Below are positions 16,869-25,314 of a DNA stretch of 38,983 nucleotides, piece by piece. The notes beneath the pieces are model-generated. The model had not been told where the DNA came from and made no database searches. It was given only the letters and a program-made list of their open reading frames with translations. The stretch is taken from NCBI GenBank assembly GCA_023387815.1, contig JAEWHK010000041.1:1-38983 (forward strand), given 5' to 3'. The stretch comes from Pseudomonadota bacterium (GTDB lineage Bacteria; Pseudomonadota; Gammaproteobacteria; Burkholderiales; Burkholderiaceae_B). The number at the start of each line of letters is the position of its first letter. Position 1 is the first letter of the stretch. The position numbers were made by a program, and so were the translations under genes.

Positions 16869-17785
16869 TACACTTTCTCCACGGCAGGCCGGCCAAGCAG
16901 GCCACTCGGTTTGAAAATCAGCACCAGCACCAGCACACTGAAGGAAAACACATCCTTGTAATCACTGCTGACGAAGCCCGCGAACAGCGATTCAAGAATG
17001 CCCAGAATCAGTCCGCCCAGCATGGCACCTGGCAGCGAACCAATACCGCCCAGCACCGCGGCGCTGAAGGCCTTGATGCCCAGGATGAAGCCGATATGAA
17101 AGTCGAAGGATCCGTAATTGAACGTGACCAGCTCACCGGCAACCGCGGCCATGACAGAACCGATCACAAACACAGTTGAAATAATCCGCATTGTGTTGAT
17201 GCCCAGAATGGTGGCCATCTTGCGGTCCTGTTCCACCGCGCGGCATTGTCTGCCCAGACTGGTTTTCTGGATGATCCAGGTCAGAATCATCATGGCGATG
17301 AAGCTGACCACCACGATCAGCAAGTCAATATAGCGAATCTGGAAAAAACCGGTGTCGGAACCAATGGTAAAGCCACCCTGGATCACGGAAGGCACGCCCT
17401 GCACATAGGGACCCTGACTGACCTGCACATAATTTTGCAACAGCAGGGATACGCCAATGGCCGTGATCAACGGAGCCAGACGATTGGTCGTACGCAGCGG
17501 ACGATAGACGGTGCGCTCGATGTACCAGCCATAGAGCCCTGTGATGAACATCGTGACCATCAGGGTGAGCAGAAGAGACAACGCGATGGAGTCGATGCCA
17601 AGAAATGTGAATACGGCAAATGCGATTGCAGTGATATAGGCACTGATCATATAAATTTCGCCGTGCGCGAAATTGATCATGCCGATGATGCCATAAACCA
17701 TGGTGTAGCCAATCGCAATCAAACCGTAAATTGCGCCTAGCGTGACGCCGTTTACCAATTGCTGGCCCAGGATGTACCAATCCAT
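16868..17785 (-). CDS. livH: Branched-chain amino-acid ABC transporter permease LivH
   Basis: A 305-residue inner-membrane permease. The N-terminal LVNGVTLGAIYGLIAIGYTM and NFAHGEIYM are diagnostic of LivH, and the C-terminal AAVLGGIGSLPGAMLGGLIL is the family loop. It lies 132 bp downstream of livJ, with a strong hairpin between them, and overlaps livM by one base. Confidence 0.92.
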   Translation of the reverse strand: MDWYILGQQLVNGVTLGAIYGLIAIGYTMVYGIIGMINFAHGEIYMISAYITAIAFAVFTFLGIDSIALSLLLTLMVTMFITGLYGWYIERTVYRPLRTTNRLAPLITAIGVSLLLQNYVQVSQGPYVQGVPSVIQGGFTIGSDTGFFQIRYIDLLIVVVSFIAMMILTWIIQKTSLGRQCRAVEQDRKMATILGINTMRIISTVFVIGSVMAAVAGELVTFNYGSFDFHIGFILGIKAFSAAVLGGIGSLPGAMLGGLILGILESLFAGFVSSDYKDVFSFSVLVLVLIFKPSGLLGRPAVEKV

Positions 17786-17875
17786 GTTTATACCTTTTCA
17801 GGGTGAATACAAGGGCTCGGCGTTTTGCAGAAAAACCGCCTCAAACTTGCCGGGGGAAGTATTGCGGGAGCCAGT

Positions 17876-17906
17876 GACAGCGTGCCACGCAAGGCAGCAC
17901 GCTGTC
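17876..17906 (-). other. Strong stem-loop between livJ and livH
   Basis: GACAGCGTGC (17876-17885) pairs perfectly with GCACGCTGTC (17897-17906) around an 11-nt loop. It starts 11 bp after the livJ stop on the minus strand and has no adjacent U-tract. Such stem-loops after a binding-protein gene usually protect the upstream mRNA and lower expression of the following permease genes. That role is inferred. Confidence 0.6.
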
Positions 17907-17917
17907 CTGTCCGAACC

Positions 17918-19045
17918 CTATTTGTTGTACTGAACGTACTTGCCGTCTTTGTCCCAGACGTACAGGACGAAATCGTTGGTTTTCAGATCGCCTTTTTCAT
18001 CCCAGCCTTTGTTGCCCGTCACCGTAGGAACAGGATTGGCTTTGAGCCAGTCAGCCAGTTTTTCACCATCTGTCACGTCTTTGTTGGCAGCCAGTGCAGC
18101 GGCCACTGCCTGTACGGCAGCATATGAGTACAGCGTGAAACCTTCAGCATCGCTGCCGGCTTTTTTCAGCACATCCACCACGTCTTTGGAGGCGGGGTCA
18201 GTGCGAGGATCTTTCAGGAAGCTCATGTACACGCCTTCTGCATTCTGCACACCACCGGCAGCAGTCACGAAGGCAGGATCAGCAATACCATCATCAGAGA
18301 TGAACGGGGTTTTCAGGCCCTGCTGACGCATCTGCTTGACCAGCACACCGGCTTCGGCATACAGGCCGCCGAAGAACACGGCGTCCACATTGGCACCCTT
18401 GATCTTGGTGACCAGCGCATTGTAGTCACGCTCGCCACGTGTCACGCCGTCTTCCAGCACCACTTCAATGCCCAGTTTCTTGGCCGCATCGCGCGTGGCG
18501 TTGGCCAGACCAACACCGTAAGTGTCCTTGTCGTTGATAATGGCAACACGTTTGACTTTCAGAACGTCTTTCATGAATTGCGCATCCACCTCACCCTGCT
18601 GGTCGTCACGGCCGCAGGTACGCAGGATGGTGACCAGATCACGTTCTGTGACTTTGGGGTTGGTTGAGGCAGGTGTGATATTCAGAATATTGGCTTCGTC
18701 ATAAATTTCGGAAGCAGGAATGGTGCTGGATGAGCAGAAGTGACCGACAACGGCACTGACTTTTTCCTGGTCAACCAGACGGTTGGCGGCAGCCACAGCC
18801 TGCTTTGGATCGCAGGCGTCATCGGCCGTGACCAGTTTGAGCTGCTTGCCGTTAACGCCACCTTTGGCATTGATGGCATCGATGGCTGCCTGTGCACCCG
18901 TCTGCAACTGCTTGCCGAAAGCCGCACTGCCACCGGTCATGGGCGCGCCCAGGCCGATTTTGATTTCATCTGCGGCCAGCGCTGGTGTACCAAAGACAGC
19001 GGACAGCGCAGTTGCCAGAAAGACATTCTTCAACACTTTATTCAT
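17918..19045 (-). CDS. livJ: Periplasmic amino-acid-binding protein LivJ/LivK family
   Basis: A 375-residue binding protein with a signal peptide (MNKVLKNVFLATALSAVFG, cleavage probably after ALA near residue 25). The mature start EIKIGLGAPMTGGSAAFG is typical of LivJ/LivK. Two Cys (in DDACDP and GHFCSSST) match the conserved disulfide of the family. The ATG at 19043-19045 is preferred to an upstream in-frame start because AGGAGA lies 5 bp before it. It sits 115 bp downstream of the FAD oxidase gene, a space large enough for its own promoter. Confidence 0.92.
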   Translation of the reverse strand: MNKVLKNVFLATALSAVFGTPALAADEIKIGLGAPMTGGSAAFGKQLQTGAQAAIDAINAKGGVNGKQLKLVTADDACDPKQAVAAANRLVDQEKVSAVVGHFCSSSTIPASEIYDEANILNITPASTNPKVTERDLVTILRTCGRDDQQGEVDAQFMKDVLKVKRVAIINDKDTYGVGLANATRDAAKKLGIEVVLEDGVTRGERDYNALVTKIKGANVDAVFFGGLYAEAGVLVKQMRQQGLKTPFISDDGIADPAFVTAAGGVQNAEGVYMSFLKDPRTDPASKDVVDVLKKAGSDAEGFTLYSYAAVQAVAAALAANKDVTDGEKLADWLKANPVPTVTGNKGWDEKGDLKTNDFVLYVWDKDGKYVQYNK

Positions 19046-19160
19046 GCTTTTCTCCTGATCGACGAGCATGGGTTCTGCACAGGGGCAAAACCATCAAATA
19101 ATGTGCGACCTGCCTTTGCCGGCCACACGCTTAACCACTACAAATCACATCTATCAAACC

Positions 19161-20339
19161 CTACCAGACATTCAGTTCCACAATGGGCTGGTTGTTCAGA
19201 ACTCGCTCCCAGCCCATGCGGGAAAGATCAAGGCTGCGATATTTTCCAAACTCGATTAGCTCGGCCAGCCCGCGCCCGACAGCGGGAGATTGTTGCATAC
19301 CATGCCCGCTGAAGCCATTAGCGTAAACCATATTATCGACCTCGGGATGGTAGCCAAGTATCACGTTCTGGTCGAAGGTGTTGTAATCGTAATGCCCTGC
19401 CCATGCGTGCTCGCAGCGCAGTGCCTCAAAGGCGGGAACGCGCTGCGCAAGTATCGGCCAGAGGATTTCTTCGAACAGCGTATGCTGAACGTCATAATCG
19501 AAACACTCCGGATCCTGGTCTTCAGGCGGCTGAATACCGCCAATGAAACCTTCGCCTTCCGGATGAAAATACGCGCCGGAGGGATCGATGACCATGGGAC
19601 AGTTGCTGATTTTTTCAGGACAAGTGAAATAAAACACGCTGCGCTTGCGACATTGCTGCGGCAGTGTTACGCCGACCTGGGCCGAGAGTGTTGCGGCGCC
19701 TGTGCCAGCTGCATTGACCAGTGTGTCGCAGGCAACCGTGGCACCGCTTTTTAAATTCACACTTGTGATTTTCTTGCCAGACTTGCTGATGCTGACGACC
19801 TCGTCTTCCACGTAGGTCACGCCCTGGGCGATGGCCTTGCGTCGAAATGCGCGCATCATGCCATAGGCATCCAGCCAGCCTTCTCCTTTGACGCCGTAAG
19901 AACCCAGTGCCAGATCATCCACATTCAGCCAGGGCCAGGCGGCCTTCAGTTCGTCAGGTGTGCGCAGTTCAATGTCGGCACCCAGACTGCGCTGCAACGC
20001 ATTGTTCTGACGCATGACAGCTTCGCCGCCGGGCGTTGCCAGAAACAGATAACCTTTTTCCTGAAAGCCGATGTCCGGACGGTCATCGTCAACGGCCAGA
20101 CGCTCACCCAGGGTTCGCAGAAATTCAGTGCCGAACTGGGAGAGCTGGATATTTTCGGGCGTGGAGAACTGATGGCGAATGGATGCGGCTGACAGGGCCG
20201 TTGCACACTTCTGATAGCTGGCATCCTTTTCAATGACCAGCACCGAACCTTTGAAAGTTGGCGAGGCGCTCAGAAAATAAGCCAGCGAACTGCCCGTGGC
20301 TGCACCACCAACGATCACGACATCATATTTGCTTTCCAC
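19161..20339 (-). CDS. FAD-dependent amino-acid oxidase/dehydrogenase (DAO family)
   Basis: A 392-residue flavoprotein of the D-amino-acid oxidase/sarcosine oxidase (DadA-SoxB-FOXRED1) family. The N-terminal dinucleotide motif VVIVGGAATGSSLAYFL and the C-terminal GFSGHGMQQSPAVGRGLAEL are clear. GHYDYNTFDQNVILG resembles FOXRED1-like proteins. These enzymes oxidise secondary or primary amino acids to imines. The start is GTG at 20337-20339: a stop codon lies two codons upstream and the FAD motif begins at once. It is the first gene of the liv unit, so it probably acts on the imported compound. L-pipecolate, proline-like or D-amino acids are all possible. Confidence 0.85.
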   Translation of the reverse strand: MESKYDVVIVGGAATGSSLAYFLSASPTFKGSVLVIEKDASYQKCATALSAASIRHQFSTPENIQLSQFGTEFLRTLGERLAVDDDRPDIGFQEKGYLFLATPGGEAVMRQNNALQRSLGADIELRTPDELKAAWPWLNVDDLALGSYGVKGEGWLDAYGMMRAFRRKAIAQGVTYVEDEVVSISKSGKKITSVNLKSGATVACDTLVNAAGTGAATLSAQVGVTLPQQCRKRSVFYFTCPEKISNCPMVIDPSGAYFHPEGEGFIGGIQPPEDQDPECFDYDVQHTLFEEILWPILAQRVPAFEALRCEHAWAGHYDYNTFDQNVILGYHPEVDNMVYANGFSGHGMQQSPAVGRGLAELIEFGKYRSLDLSRMGWERVLNNQPIVELNVW

Positions 20340-20566
20340 CGCTTATTTTTCCGCAAGAAGTTTAGACTTATATCTAAATTCTCATAAGAAAAAAATTTCG
20401 TCAATAATTTTTTTTATCACAACATCGATTTTTTCATGTGTGATTTTTTCCTTTAAATATCAACGATTTGGAAGGAGGTATTTTGCGTCCGTTTGCTATG
20501 GAAAACCCTTATGGAAAATAATTCCAACAGGAAAAGCGCGAAACTGACCGGCAGATTTGCCAAAAA
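20340..20566. promoter_or_regulatory. AT-rich intergenic region upstream of the FAD oxidase/liv unit
   Basis: This 227-bp gap is rich in A and T tracts (especially 20385-20460). It holds TTGACG on the minus strand (20399-20404), a plausible -35 for the downstream unit, with the -10 expected at 20376-20381, although that hexamer is poor. A perfect AAGGAGG (20472-20478) on the plus strand precedes a TTG-started 12-codon frame (20483-20521). TATGGAAAA occurs twice (20497-20505 and 20510-20518). No terminator for the transglutaminase gene is evident. Confidence 0.45.
20361..20378. promoter_or_regulatory. Palindromic candidate operator before the FAD oxidase gene
   Basis: TTTAGA, CTTATA, TCTAAA: 6-bp perfect arms with a 6-bp centre, 22 bp upstream of the GTG start and overlapping the expected -10. 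It may be the binding site of the XRE-cupin protein encoded in the same unit; this is inference. Confidence 0.45.
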
Positions 20567-21469
20567 TTATCGCGGCATTTCGCTTTCGGGCATGACCGTG
20601 ACCGAGGTTTTCAGACCATGTGCACTACTGCCGTACATCATGCCCCGAATTGGGGAGACGTCAGAAAAGTCCCGCCCCCAGCACAGCGTGATGTGTTCAA
20701 GGTCCGGAAAAAGGTTATTGGTCGGATCCGAATCAATCCAGCCATGTTCGGGGATGTAAACCGAGACCCAGGCATGCGAGGCATCTGCGCCGATCAGCCG
20801 GGGCTGACCAGCAGGCGGATGCGTGAGCAGATATCCGCTCACATAGCGCGCTGCCAGGCCGATAGAACGCAGGCAGGAAATCATCAAGTGTGCGAAATCC
20901 TGACAGACGCCGCGGCGATTGCGAAATACCTCGGCAACGGGCGTGGCAATGGTGGTGGCCTGCGGATCAAAGACAAACTCTTCAAAAATGCGGGATTGCA
21001 GCGCGCCCACCGCTTCCAGTATTGGCATGCCGGGCCTGATGATCTGCTGCGTCCACTCACGAATATGCGGCAGCAGACGGATGTGATTCGACTCGAATCG
21101 AAACTGCGTTGCCTCAAAGTCATATGGCAGATATTCCTGGCCTGATGTGAAGCGCAGATGATTCACTACCTCTTCCCAGGGGGGCGTATCCTGCGCGTCG
21201 GGCAACCGTCTGCCCGTCAGGTTCACTACCGAATGGGCCCGCACCGCCAAGGCTTCGTGATCGTTCATCAGCGTGAAGTAGCGCAGCGGATTGCCAAAGC
21301 AGTCCAGCAGAAAATCAATGTGATCCGGTTCGGGATCAATGGTGATCGTGTGGCTCTCGGGTGTCTGCCAGGGCAGGACGCGTGGCGACAGCCTCAGAAT
21401 CTGCCGCGACTGGGTGACCGGGGAATGGTAGTCATATTCGGTGTCATGCTGAATGTGATAAGTCACCAT
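20567..21469 (-). CDS. Transglutaminase-like cysteine peptidase-fold protein
   Basis: A 300-residue cytoplasmic protein with an N-terminal transglutaminase-associated beta domain (YHIQHDTEYDYHSPVTQSRQ) and a transglutaminase-like core. The expected triad is Cys in RRGVCQDFAHLM, His in DASHAWVSVYI and Asp in WIDSDPTNN. Such proteins act as peptidases, amidases or acyl transferases and occur next to circularly permuted ATP-grasp and alpha-E genes. Its ATG overlaps the stop of the preceding fusion gene by one base (TAATG), so they are translationally coupled. It is the last gene of the four-gene unit. The substrate is unknown. Confidence 0.88.
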   Translation of the reverse strand: MVTYHIQHDTEYDYHSPVTQSRQILRLSPRVLPWQTPESHTITIDPEPDHIDFLLDCFGNPLRYFTLMNDHEALAVRAHSVVNLTGRRLPDAQDTPPWEEVVNHLRFTSGQEYLPYDFEATQFRFESNHIRLLPHIREWTQQIIRPGMPILEAVGALQSRIFEEFVFDPQATTIATPVAEVFRNRRGVCQDFAHLMISCLRSIGLAARYVSGYLLTHPPAGQPRLIGADASHAWVSVYIPEHGWIDSDPTNNLFPDLEHITLCWGRDFSDVSPIRGMMYGSSAHGLKTSVTVMPESEMPR

Positions 21470-24057
21470 TACAGGAAGTCCTTGTTGATTACTTCAAGTC
21501 CGGTATCGCTGGATAGGGTGTCGGTCACCAGGAAATATTGATGACTGATATTGTTCGCATAAATCGACAGTCCCTGAGAAATATTGGCGCAGATCTGACT
21601 CAGCGCCGCATAAACGGGCTCTGCCGCGGGCGTACCGGCTTCAAAGCGGCCAAGATCGATACCATCCATATCTGCCAGTACCTGCCGCAGAATCTGGCGG
21701 CTTTGCTCTTCCTGCACGTTGAAGGCCGCAGCATTGTCCAGCAGGCTCTGGCAAAGATAACGCAGCGAATACGGATTGCTTTTATCAAAGACCAGCAGAT
21801 ACAGCACCGCCAGCATCTCTTCTTCACGGTGATAACGCGCGCGGTAGGTGACGATGCTGTAGGCAATTTCCAGCAGTGACTCCAGCATGATGGTTTTGTC
21901 AGACTCGGACTGTTGCAGGAAAAAGCCCAGCGTATCGCTCATGCGACTGAGCTTTTCAATCAGACGACCGAGCAGCAGGAAACTCCAGCCTTCATCGCGC
22001 GTCATCTGTTCGTGTGTAAAGCCCGAGAGGATGGAACAACTGGCAAACAGTTCCTGCATGCGCTGCTGCACCACGGTAAGATCCAGCTCGCTGTGCCCCA
22101 GGTAATACGGCATGTAGTTGACCACCCACCAGGCATCCAGCGAGAGTTTTTCACGGATATTGAAGGCGCACTGATGCAGATAATTTACGTTGTTGGACAG
22201 CGCGCCGCCATGCGAAGATGGCGCCAGTGACTGCCCCAGCTGATGACGAATGAAATTGATGTCATAGGTGCTGTCATCGCGGATATCTTCAGGTTTGGGC
22301 GCTTCCAGAATATTCAGGTAAGTACCGAGTTTGTACAGCAGCGTGATCAGCGTTTCCTTGTCGCCCACGCGTTCCGTGAGGTTACGGATGATGGTACGCA
22401 GCAGGAGTACGGAATGCTCGGCACGAATGCCATATCGTCCCATCCAGAACAGGTTCTCGCCCATGCGCGCGGGCGTGGTGGTATGCGCAGCCAGCAGCTG
22501 TTCCAGGTTCAGCGGCTTGGTTTCAAAGGCATTGGAGGCACTGCGCATGGGTTCGCGTGCAGGCGGAATGGTAATCAGCGGCGGGGCGACCTTGCGTTCC
22601 AGGCGACAGACCCACAAGTCCTTGTTGATCTGCCGGTTGCGAGATGACAGCACAGGGGTGTTGCTTTTGTCTTCGACCCGTACCACCCCGCCGGGCATGA
22701 CCTGATAGGTTCCGTCTGCCTTCAGGGTGGCAAATACCCGCATGGTGAAGCGGCGCATCTGCAGTTTGCCGGACTCGTGATCGATTTCGGGAATGCGGCC
22801 CAGCTTCATGACCTCGTGCGCCACCAGCGTACGCGGGCTGGTCTGCAACTGATGGCGCAGCGCTTCGCGCTGGCTCTCGTTCAGATCGGGCACGTATTGC
22901 GGACTGGTGCGCACAGAAGAAAAGCTGGATTTGAACATCAGGGAATCAAAATGCTTCAGCGCATAGGCACGATTCTCGTGATCTCCGCACCACCAGCTGC
23001 GGATTGAATCCATAAGCAATGGCTCGCCGCGAAGCTCCTGGCAGATGCCCGACATGAATTGCAGGATGCCTGCAGATTCCAGCACGCCTGATCCCAGCGC
23101 GTTGCAGACCGCCACATTACCCTTGCGGATCGCCTGCAGCAGTCCCGGTATGCCGGGATAATCGCTGCCGAACAGTTCCATGGGATCGCATTCGCTGTCT
23201 TCGAGCTTGCGCAGAATGACATGCACGCGCTGCAGGCCGCGCAGCGTCTTCAGATAGACAATATCATTGCGTACCGTGAGATCCAGGCTCTCGGTAATGG
23301 GCAGACCCATTTGCCGGGCCAGGAAAACATGCTCGAAATAGGCAGTGTGTTTGGGCCCAGGCGAGAGCAGTACCGTCACCGTGCTTTCGTCGTTGACCGG
23401 CATGCTGGAGAGCAGCGTCTGGCGCAGGGCGCGGAAATACACGGTCTGCGGATTGACGCGCAGCTGGTTGAACAGCGCGGGCAATGCAGTACTCATGATC
23501 TGCCTGTTCTGCAATGCATAGCCTGCGCCCAGCGGACCCTGTGTGCGGTCTTTCAGCACCCGCCAGTTGCCGTCTTCGTCCCGGGCAATATCGGCGGCAT
23601 ACATGTGAAGGTGGTTTTCCTGGGCCTCCAGCGAATTGATACAGGGCCACAGAAAACCCCGCTGACCAAAGATCAGCGAAGGCGGAATCAGCCCCTTGCG
23701 AACCAGCTGCTGTGGTCCGTAAATATCGCGCAGCGTGTCATTGATCACGGCCGCACGCTGCCCGATGGCGCGTTCGATGAAATCCCATTCACTGGCGGAA
23801 ATCACATATGGAATAACGCTCAGCGATTCCCAGGGCTCGGTCGTGTCGTCGTCGCTATAGGCGTTGTAAATGCTGCCGCGGTTCTGAATATTTTCAGAAA
23901 TATAATCCAGAAATCCTTTGAGGTCCTGGGGCGCGAGATTCTTGAGCGCGGACAGCACACTGTCCCACTCGGGCTTGAGTCGCCCGGATTCGTCACGCAG
24001 TTCGGAAGAGACATCGTCTGCGGTACTGCTTAGTAATTGATCTACTGAAAAGTCCAT
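21469..24057 (-). CDS. Circularly permuted ATP-grasp (degenerate) fused to alpha-E
   Basis: An 862-residue fusion: ATP-grasp type 2 fold (DUF404/DUF407, about 1-480) followed by an alpha-helical alpha-E domain (DUF403, about 520-850; starts ENLFWMGRYGIRAEHSVLLL). It aligns with the separate ATP-grasp protein at 25315 over most of its length, for example AYFEHVFLARQMGLPITES. Segments expected to bind ATP and metal differ. VLEDNLRVPSG of the partner is VLKDRTQGPLG here, KETHGAGGYGM is replaced by FKSSFSSVRTS, and SSQGGGTKDTW is SSRNRQINKDLW. The ligase half is therefore probably inactive or altered, which suggests a scaffold or regulatory partner. ATG at 24055-24057. The gap of 165 bp to the upstream alpha-E gene shows no convincing promoter. 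Confidence 0.85.
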   Translation of the reverse strand: MDFSVDQLLSSTADDVSSELRDESGRLKPEWDSVLSALKNLAPQDLKGFLDYISENIQNRGSIYNAYSDDDTTEPWESLSVIPYVISASEWDFIERAIGQRAAVINDTLRDIYGPQQLVRKGLIPPSLIFGQRGFLWPCINSLEAQENHLHMYAADIARDEDGNWRVLKDRTQGPLGAGYALQNRQIMSTALPALFNQLRVNPQTVYFRALRQTLLSSMPVNDESTVTVLLSPGPKHTAYFEHVFLARQMGLPITESLDLTVRNDIVYLKTLRGLQRVHVILRKLEDSECDPMELFGSDYPGIPGLLQAIRKGNVAVCNALGSGVLESAGILQFMSGICQELRGEPLLMDSIRSWWCGDHENRAYALKHFDSLMFKSSFSSVRTSPQYVPDLNESQREALRHQLQTSPRTLVAHEVMKLGRIPEIDHESGKLQMRRFTMRVFATLKADGTYQVMPGGVVRVEDKSNTPVLSSRNRQINKDLWVCRLERKVAPPLITIPPAREPMRSASNAFETKPLNLEQLLAAHTTTPARMGENLFWMGRYGIRAEHSVLLLRTIIRNLTERVGDKETLITLLYKLGTYLNILEAPKPEDIRDDSTYDINFIRHQLGQSLAPSSHGGALSNNVNYLHQCAFNIREKLSLDAWWVVNYMPYYLGHSELDLTVVQQRMQELFASCSILSGFTHEQMTRDEGWSFLLLGRLIEKLSRMSDTLGFFLQQSESDKTIMLESLLEIAYSIVTYRARYHREEEMLAVLYLLVFDKSNPYSLRYLCQSLLDNAAAFNVQEEQSRQILRQVLADMDGIDLGRFEAGTPAAEPVYAALSQICANISQGLSIYANNISHQYFLVTDTLSSDTGLEVINKDFL

Positions 24058-24222
24058 ACGACCTTGGGGGTGACTTTACAATCGTTCATTGTACGCAATT
24101 TCATTCGCGCGCCGACCCATTGTGCCGAGTTATTCCTGACAACGATGCACCCGCGCCACAATGGTCTGAAGGCCGAACAGGGCCAGGCGGAGCGTGCCTG
24201 TATTTGCCCTGTCCCTTGCAGC

Positions 24223-25170
24223 CTATTGCACAGGCTGCCACAGGAAGTCATCGTTGATTCCCTTGCCAATGCGATCCATATCCTCCAGATAGCGCGTCAG
24301 CCATTCGTGCAGGCCGGCTTTGAAAATTTCATCAATCGTGGTGTAGCGCAATTCGGCATCCAGACGACCCGCCAGCCTGAGCGTCTCGTCAGATTTGACA
24401 TTACGCACCTTCTGCAAATGCGCAAGCAGGCGAACCGAGGAATGGGCCAGGGAGTGCGGCATATCCGGATGCAGCACAATGAGCTCGATCACGCGCTTGG
24501 GATCGACCGTCTCCCGAAAGACCTGCCTGTAGATCTCCAGTCCTGAGAACGACCGCAGCACGGCGGTCCAGTGATACAGCTGCGTGACCAGCTTGCGTTT
24601 GTCATCCGCCGCGCTTTCCAGATAGAAACGGATTTCCAGCATACGGGCGGTATTGTCCGCGCGCTCCAGATAGGTTCCCAGGCGCATGAAGTTATAGGTT
24701 TCGTTGCGCAGCATGGTGCCTTCCTGAGCGCCCAGCGTCTGCAGTGAGCGGGTCTTGATCCACTCGAAAAAGCGGGTCGGATTCTTCGCCAGTATCTCGG
24801 TCTTGAGAAGGCGGTTCATTTCCAGCCAGGTGAAGTTGATGGTTTCCCATACTTCGGACGTGACGCTGCCGCGGATAGCGCGTACGTTTTCCCGGGCCAG
24901 CCGGACGCACGACGCAATTGAGGAGTTGTAATTCTTGCTGTTTACAGCAAACTGTATGACCTGATCGGCGGTGATTTCCGAATATTCGGCTTCGTACTGT
25001 TCCAGTGCCTCCAGCGTTGTCAGCACACTGCGCCAGCTGTATTCGGAATGGTCTTCGTCATTGGTCATCAGCGTCGTCTGGTAACAGACTTCCAGCAGGC
25101 GTACGGTGTTTTCTGCGCGTTCCAGATATCGGGACATCCAGTAAATATGATCGGCGGTACGACTTAACAT
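24223..25170 (-). CDS. Alpha-E domain protein (DUF403)
   Basis: A 315-residue, mostly alpha-helical protein of the alpha-E family. It opens with MLSRTADHIYWMSRYLERAE, the family signature. No enzymatic motif is visible. Alpha-E proteins are encoded beside circularly permuted ATP-grasp and transglutaminase genes and have been proposed to take part in a peptide synthesis or tagging system; the biochemical role is not known. The signature reads ERAE here and IRAE in the fused copy at 21469, so the two may bind different partners. It follows the ATP-grasp gene after 144 bp. Confidence 0.88.
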   Translation of the reverse strand: MLSRTADHIYWMSRYLERAENTVRLLEVCYQTTLMTNDEDHSEYSWRSVLTTLEALEQYEAEYSEITADQVIQFAVNSKNYNSSIASCVRLARENVRAIRGSVTSEVWETINFTWLEMNRLLKTEILAKNPTRFFEWIKTRSLQTLGAQEGTMLRNETYNFMRLGTYLERADNTARMLEIRFYLESAADDKRKLVTQLYHWTAVLRSFSGLEIYRQVFRETVDPKRVIELIVLHPDMPHSLAHSSVRLLAHLQKVRNVKSDETLRLAGRLDAELRYTTIDEIFKAGLHEWLTRYLEDMDRIGKGINDDFLWQPVQ

Positions 25171-25314
25171 GATTCTTCCTTATTCTGCTTTCTACTATGT
25201 TGTTTCCTGTGCGCTGACATCGCTATAGGCGAGTGAGCGCACTACTGCCTGCACCTTGCGGGATCGGGAGCGCCCCCCCGCAGTGGGTGCTGCCATGCGT
25301 CCTGTCGGTATAAG

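Noticed and set aside
15897..16961. Plus-strand 354-codon frame opposite livM
   Set aside because: Gln/His-rich mirror of hydrophobic codons in livM; typical shadow of a membrane protein gene.
24218..24238. GCAGCCT/AGGCTGC hairpin at the end of the alpha-E gene
   Set aside because: Overlaps the stop codon and lacks a U-tract; too weak to call a terminator inside the unit.
24064..24546. Plus-strand 160-codon frame opposite the alpha-E gene end
   Set aside because: Mostly antisense to the alpha-E coding region and without coding signature.
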